Shown one piece after another: positions 59,033-64,000 of a stretch of 64,000 nt of DNA. Under the pieces are notes generated by a model. It did no database searches. It was not told where the DNA came from and worked only from the letters and a program-made list of their open reading frames with translations. The DNA is taken from NCBI GenBank assembly GCA_024195585.1, contig SWBL01000132.1, positions 58,433-122,432 on the forward strand, in the 5' to 3' direction. Source of the stretch: Aureobasidium sp. EXF-3400 (lineage: Eukaryota; Ascomycota; Dothideomycetes; Dothideales; Saccotheciaceae). The position numbers were made by a program, and so were the translations under genes. Position 1 is the stretch's first letter. Each line of letters starts with the position of its first letter.

Positions 59033-60130
59033 TGAAAGCTGTTGGTACGTTGTTGTGTTTGCAGAGCAGGACCTGCGAGTGCAGAACAGGGCATTTACGA
59101 ATCACATTGCTGGAATGATACCAAGGAATGCTTACCCGACGGGCAAATCGCGATGGGTGCACTGCGGTATGCAACAAAGAAAAGGGATCTTGCTTACGCC
59201 TGGTCGGCTTTTAATTGCTCCGCATCATTACTGATCGGAAGATTATTCTCAGTTGCAGAATTTGTGGCAATTCTGAGAATTCGAAACCCCCACTCTTTGT
59301 TGCTTCCGTGCCTTTTGCAAGGACTTAGAGGAAGCTCCTTTGTGCGTACTCCGTAGAGTACCGAGAGTATGGCACGACGTGGATGAAGCTCCTTCGTGTG
59401 TGTATGGCGCAATATTGAAGGGAGATCCTTCATATGGCGCTATCGGAACAAGTCAATCGCGTATTTTTGGACCTTGTTCAGAGCGCTGTTCCGCGATCCT
59501 TCAACGTATACTCCCAAATAGGCAGCAGGTCACCACAACAGCCACGAACATGCAAGTCCAGCATACATGTGGAGCTAGTTAAGCAGTTGGAAAAGATAAT
59601 GCCGATTATAGCCAAGTAGGTCAAAAGAAGAACGGACACTTCCGCTCTATATAGGCTATTCAGCTAGATAACTTCCCAGACTACAGTATATATGCGGTCC
59701 CTGCATGGCCTTTCACTGTACAACAGACAGCCCGTTGAACACGAGGGAGGACCCGCGCTAAAGCTTGAGCTTCTCTTACAATAGCCGGTGAGCCCTCGAA
59801 CGCCAATCTACCGACCTGCAAACACTTGATTGGGCATCAACCCAATTGCCATCACACAAGACCGAGCAAAAGGCTGGAGTTGAGGATCGACACATCACAC
59901 TCCGAAGCGTCAAGCCTCCAAGGTTGGTGGCGTACTCCTGGCACGGCTGGCTGTGAATCCTTTGGGATCGTGCAGCATCACCCAATCCGCATCAGCTATA
60001 TAGGAACGACAGGTATTTTGTATTCCAGTTCCATCGGTCTGTCAGATTGCAACTCAAGACTAGCAGGCTGAATATCGCAACATCATTTATCCTGACATCG
60101 TGGCCTGAGGTATTGCTGTGCTGTGTAGAC
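59033..60130. promoter_or_regulatory. Divergent intergenic region, SDR / bZIP-ankyrin regulator
   Basis: About 1.1 kb. TATA-like stretches occur near 59652 (CTATATAGG), 59688 (GTATATATG) and 59996 (GCTATATAGG, about 135 bp before the regulator ATG). No exact tox-box. No supported gene. Confidence 0.45.
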
Positions 60131-61286
60131 ATGGACACCAGCAAGGATGAAGCGGCGTTGGCGCGCCGTCGCGCCCAAAACCGCGAAGCTCAGCGCAAAT
60201 TCCGTCGTGTGTATCGCCGCTGTACTACTCGAGCGACAGACTCGACTGACTGTTCACTTTCTGTCGCTAGAAAGGCAGAGCGAGCGAAAAAATCAGAGCA
60301 ATGCCATGCAATCCCGCGCATCGCAGTCTCAACGTCCAGCAGCGCCCAGGCCGAGTGTTCAAAGTACGCCACCTAGAGTTTTCACAACAAGGACCCCTCC
60401 GAGCTTTCCTAGTAGTCGTGGTATCAATGACTCAGGTCCCTGCGGTATGGATATCTATGGCGACATCAATCTCCTCGACTTTGCCAACTTGGAGGGCCTT
60501 TTGACGCCAGGACCTGAGTCTGAGCCGACTGCACTTCCATCTCCGTCGCAACTGTCCGACATCTTGAACATGGCAACTTCTCATTCTCCAGGTTATCAAC
60601 TGTCTGATCACTCGCGCTCCAATCTGGCAGAAATCACACAGAATTTGACACCGATCTCCCTCTTGTCACAAGACATCCAATCTTCAAGTACTGTTTCCCG
60701 TGGATTGAGCCCAAGTACAATCTTCCAAGACATATCCACCAGCAGTTTTGGCAGTAACAACGATTCCCATTATCACCAGCCCTCGCCACCACCACTTGTG
60801 TCGAGTTCGTCAAGCCATGAGAGCCTCGCTATCGAGAAGCCTCCAACGACAACGAAATGCCCAGAAGGAAATTGGGTCAGTGCTCTACATATCGCCGTGC
60901 AGAAGGGTCATGTTCGCATCGTGCGTGTTTTGTTGCAGCACGGTGTCGATTGCAATCAACAAGATGGTGAAGGATTGACCCCGCTCATTCACGCAGTCAT
61001 CAGCGATCACGAAGACGTGCTGACCTCGCTGATTCAGAACGGCGCACGCATCTGTGAGACGGACAATCAGCAACGCAATGCCGTTCATTGGGCGGTTTCG
61101 CAGCGACGCGAAGCACTCCTCAAAGTCCTGCTCGAGCATTGTTCGTGTGATCAAATGGCAATAGATGGTCACGGTGTGGACGGCAAAACTCCTCTACACA
61201 CAGCCGTAGACATAGGCTTCGAGGCTGGAGTCCGTATCTTGCTGGAATCTGGTGCAAACATGAATTCTTGGGCTAGAAGGGTCTGA
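60131..61286 (+). CDS. bZIP-ankyrin (bANK) transcription factor, TOXE-like
   Basis: Product of 363 aa from exons 60131-60206 and 60271-61286 (64-nt intron); the frame closes. Residues about 11-32 form a bZIP basic region (RRRAQNREAQRKFRQRQSER) but no leucine heptad follows. The middle is Ser/Pro rich. Residues about 235-363 hold four ankyrin repeats (for example VSALHIAVQKGHVRIVRVLL and KTPLHTAVDIGFEAGVRILL). This combination, a basic domain without zipper plus four C-terminal ankyrins, defines the TOXE/APF2 class that controls cyclic-peptide clusters in other fungi. It very likely regulates neighbouring biosynthetic genes. Nuclear. Confidence 0.88.
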
Positions 61287-62113
61287 TCTGTCAACGATTA
61301 ATGATGCACGGCCTCTTATTTAGGGTTCCAGGTTGGTGCCGTTCTTAGACATGAAGTTTTCTATTTTCCAAACCCAAATTTATTCTCAGCATAAGGCAAG
61401 CTGAACTTCGTGTTTTCCAGCATTCACGACTAACAATCAGTGACTGCCTCATGCAGTCCTACTGATTTTCCCCTTTTTTTCCGACGAGACAGCCATTCCA
61501 TGTTTAGAAGTCCCGATTGCAAATCGTTGCGAATAGATATCTTCAGCTCATCTTACTGCTTATCAGATACTTCAAGATGTTACATGGAGAAACCACGCAA
61601 CTGCCGCGAGTATTCGCCCAATCACACTGAAGCAATCCATCGCGAAGGCCCCGCAGCTCGTGGGGCCAACACGCCACAGGTGATCCTTCCCGAAATGGCT
61701 AAAGCGGCCCGAATATGCAGGACAGCCGTGTCTAAGCTGCACCTGCATGATCCTAGACAAAGACATAGTACTCATCAAGCTTCACCGGTATTTAAATGGC
61801 TTGACTTTGGCCGCTGTTATCTCGACTGCTGGGTGCATACCCAACAAATGACATGCTTACCTGCGCTGTAATATCTGTCGTCAGTTGATTATGGTACAAT
61901 CACGACGCATTGCTTATGCTTCCAGCAAGCATTTCAGCATCAGCGTAATTGTCGAAATGGGTGTTCCACGTGTCGGACCCTCAACATACATCGAGGTCTG
62001 GCGAACGTGAGTTTCTATCTTATGCATATGATCCTGGCTGAGAAGCTCTGTTATCTCCTTGCCGAATCACATTCCATCGTCTTGATTAGGCAATTCGAGC
62101 TCGAAACTGCGCC
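61287..62113. other. Intergenic, regulator to second BBE oxidase
   Basis: About 830 bp containing the promoter of the oxidase gene. No exact tox-box, repeat or gene. Confidence 0.45.
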
Positions 62114-63726
62114 ATGGGAGCTTTCTTTTCGAAACCAAAGTCTTCTGGCAGGAAAGCCGAGGAGTTAGCCAGACAAGGGCTCGAGGTGTTGTATCCTGCA
62201 GACGAACAGTATACAGCCCGGGAACAGAGCTTTTGGTCAAACAGTGCAAAGATACATCCAGCCTGCATTGTACGTCCTCGGAATGCCCTCGAGGTATCGA
62301 AAGCAATCAAATACCTGGCTGCCAAAAGCTTGCACTTTGCTGTGCGCAGCGGTGGCCACACTCAATGGGCAGGGTCTAACAACATCCACAATGGAGTCAC
62401 TATCGATCTCGGTCGACTGTGCTGGACCAAAGTAGATGGAGACTCCAAAACCGTCGATGTCGGTCCCGGTGGTTGCTGGCGAGATGTCTACGCCGAGCTT
62501 CACAAGCATCGGCTCGTTGTTGCTGGTGGTCGTGAGGGCAACGTCGGCGTTGCTGGCCTCATCCTCGGTGGTGGCAACACTTTCTACACCCCCCGTCGAG
62601 GCTTTGCTTGCGACAATGTCGTTGAGTATGAAGTCGTGCTTGCTGATGGACGTATCATCAAAGCCTCGGCCAAGCAGAACGACGATCTTTACTTTGCCCT
62701 CAAGGGGGGCTCTAACAACTTTGGCATTGTGACCAACTTCAAGATGAAAGCCTTCAAGACTGGTCCGCTCTGGGGCGGGTTGATGTTCTTTCCCAAGCAG
62801 GTCACCGAGGCTGCGGCGGAAGCGCTCACTGACTTCACTTCCAACATGCAACACGACTTGGACAGCAATATCCTCTGCTTTTTTGCTTATACTGGTACGG
62901 ATTTCCTTCATGGGATGTGCTGGTAACATGCTAACCATATCACAGTGAGTATAGGTGACGCACGACTCAGTGCCTGACTGACCTCTTGCTAGCCTCAATT
63001 GAAGGATATCGGCATCGCAACTCTGTACGCCCAAGTGGCTGGAGTTGAGAACCCAGCTGCGTACAACAACTTTACCACACTGCCATCTCTCATGTCAACA
63101 TGCAAGATGACAACGGTCCCAGAGATGGTGTCTGCTCCCGAGTATAACCTTCCTGGGGACTACTAGTAAGTTGCAACACTGTCTCAACTCTGTACCTGAT
63201 GTTAATAAGCTTTTCGATCAGCAATACCTGGTTCACTGCTTCTTTCAAGAACGACAGCCGTATCGTGAAGAAGGCAGCAGAACTCCACGAAGTCATGGTC
63301 AAAGAGTTCAAGGCTCATATCGCAGACGGCGACTTCTGGACCCAGTGTCTCTTCCAACCTCTACCAAAGCTCTTCGGCCAGCGCTCAGCCGAAGCTGGAG
63401 GCAATGTCACCGGTGTACAGAACCAGATCGAGCATGGACTTCTGTTCCAAGCCTCTGCTATGGTGAGGACAGCCGAGCAAGAAGCATTTGCTTACCCAAA
63501 GATCAAGGCGTGGATTGAGGAGATCAAACTGTTTGCAGCGACCATCGAGGGAGGCAATCTGCCGTGGGTTTATCTCAACTACGCAGACCAGTGTCAGGAT
63601 CCGTTGTTTAGTTACGGGAAGGAGAATTTGCAGAAGTTGCGTGCAGTTTGCAGGAAGTATGACCCTCAGCAGGTGTTCCAGAAGCTGTGTCCGGGAGGTT
63701 TCAAAGTTTCTGCTGTCAGGGGATGA
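62114..63726 (+). CDS. FAD-linked oxidase, BBE type, no signal peptide; splice problem
   Basis: Exons about 62114-62893, 62993-63165 and 63222-63726 would give 485 aa. It has RSGGHTQWAG with the FAD-linking His. The site that carries Cys in bicovalent relatives reads GGREGNVGVAG, so only single linkage is expected. The C-terminal BBE part has NLPWVYLNYADQ and KYDPQQVFQKL. It starts MGAFFSKPK, which fits an N-myristoylation site, and has no signal peptide. The first junction is odd: the only nearby donor (GTACGG at 62895) leaves one extra G, putting exon 2 out of frame, and no AG rescues it. Either one base is inserted, or an unusual splice is used. Probable cluster oxidase if functional. Confidence 0.75.
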
Positions 63727-64000
63727 ATGTTGACCGAGCTCGACTCCGACACTGTCGCATGCATTGGCTATTTGTAATCGTTCTTCATGAAATTGTTTGA
63801 GTCGCCGTTCTTTCAGTCTTGAACTTCGCCAATAGGAATCCGTCTCATCCCAATCCACTGATGCCATCGCCCCAACTGTATCCTCCACTAAATACTTTTG
63901 GTATGTGATTGCCAAAGGAACTTGATTTTTTAGACTACTGGCGCACGGCATGGTTATATACACAATCCGCCAAGAAGAGCCTTGGCTCCGGCATCGCAAT
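63727..64000. other. Right edge, no supported gene
   Basis: 274 bp after the oxidase stop. A minus-strand open frame here is mostly a shadow of the oxidase gene. Confidence 0.4.

Overview
The window is filamentous-ascomycete (Pezizomycotina) nuclear DNA, possibly from a Dothideomycete, although the class is only a guess. The evidence is short GT-AG introns of about 47-112 nt with CTAAC/CTAAT-like branch sites, signal-peptide carbohydrate-active enzymes, CYP53 and other fungal P450s, a CAP59-type glycosyltransferase, a bZIP-ankyrin regulator, and decayed copies rich in C-to-T/G-to-A changes that resemble repeat-induced point mutation. Spliced models below were checked by hand for reading-frame closure, and exons are listed in each entry.

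Layout. 0-10 kb: a monocarboxylate-type MFS transporter, a CYP53 benzoate 4-monooxygenase-like P450, an NtaA/DszA-type flavin monooxygenase, a PaxB-like membrane protein, an unknown protein, and a protein whose N-terminus copies the histone H3 tail. 10-28 kb: mostly ordinary genes (secreted GH31, tRNA-Gln, PTR2 peptide transporter, class III CoA-transferase, PRMT1, RG-rich PHD protein, HSL-type hydrolase, secreted GH10 xylanase), plus an almost gene-free 2.9 kb stretch at 15.3-18.3 kb.

28-50 kb is an accessory region of decay and small secreted proteins. It holds a broken NRPS-like adenylating enzyme, a broken zinc-cluster regulator carrying a 576-bp hAT-type MITE with an 8-bp target duplication, a D-aminopeptidase-like hydrolase, two decayed small secreted-protein genes, an intact two-exon cysteine-rich secreted protein with a Kex2-type site, a divergent GT69/GT17 pair, an NRPS adenylation-domain relic, further secreted-protein genes and relics, and a histidine acid phosphatase.

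50.8-63.7 kb looks like one biosynthetic cluster: a secreted bicovalent BBE-type oxidase, an eight-exon P450, a DHA-type MFS exporter, an SDR, a bZIP-ankyrin regulator of the TOXE type, and a second BBE-type oxidase. One exact match to the published TOXE 'tox-box' lies in the shared BBE/P450 promoter. No scaffold enzyme lies inside the window, so it may sit beyond the right edge or be absent.

Main limits: no homology searches were possible, splice sites are inferred, and functions of the small secreted proteins are unknown.
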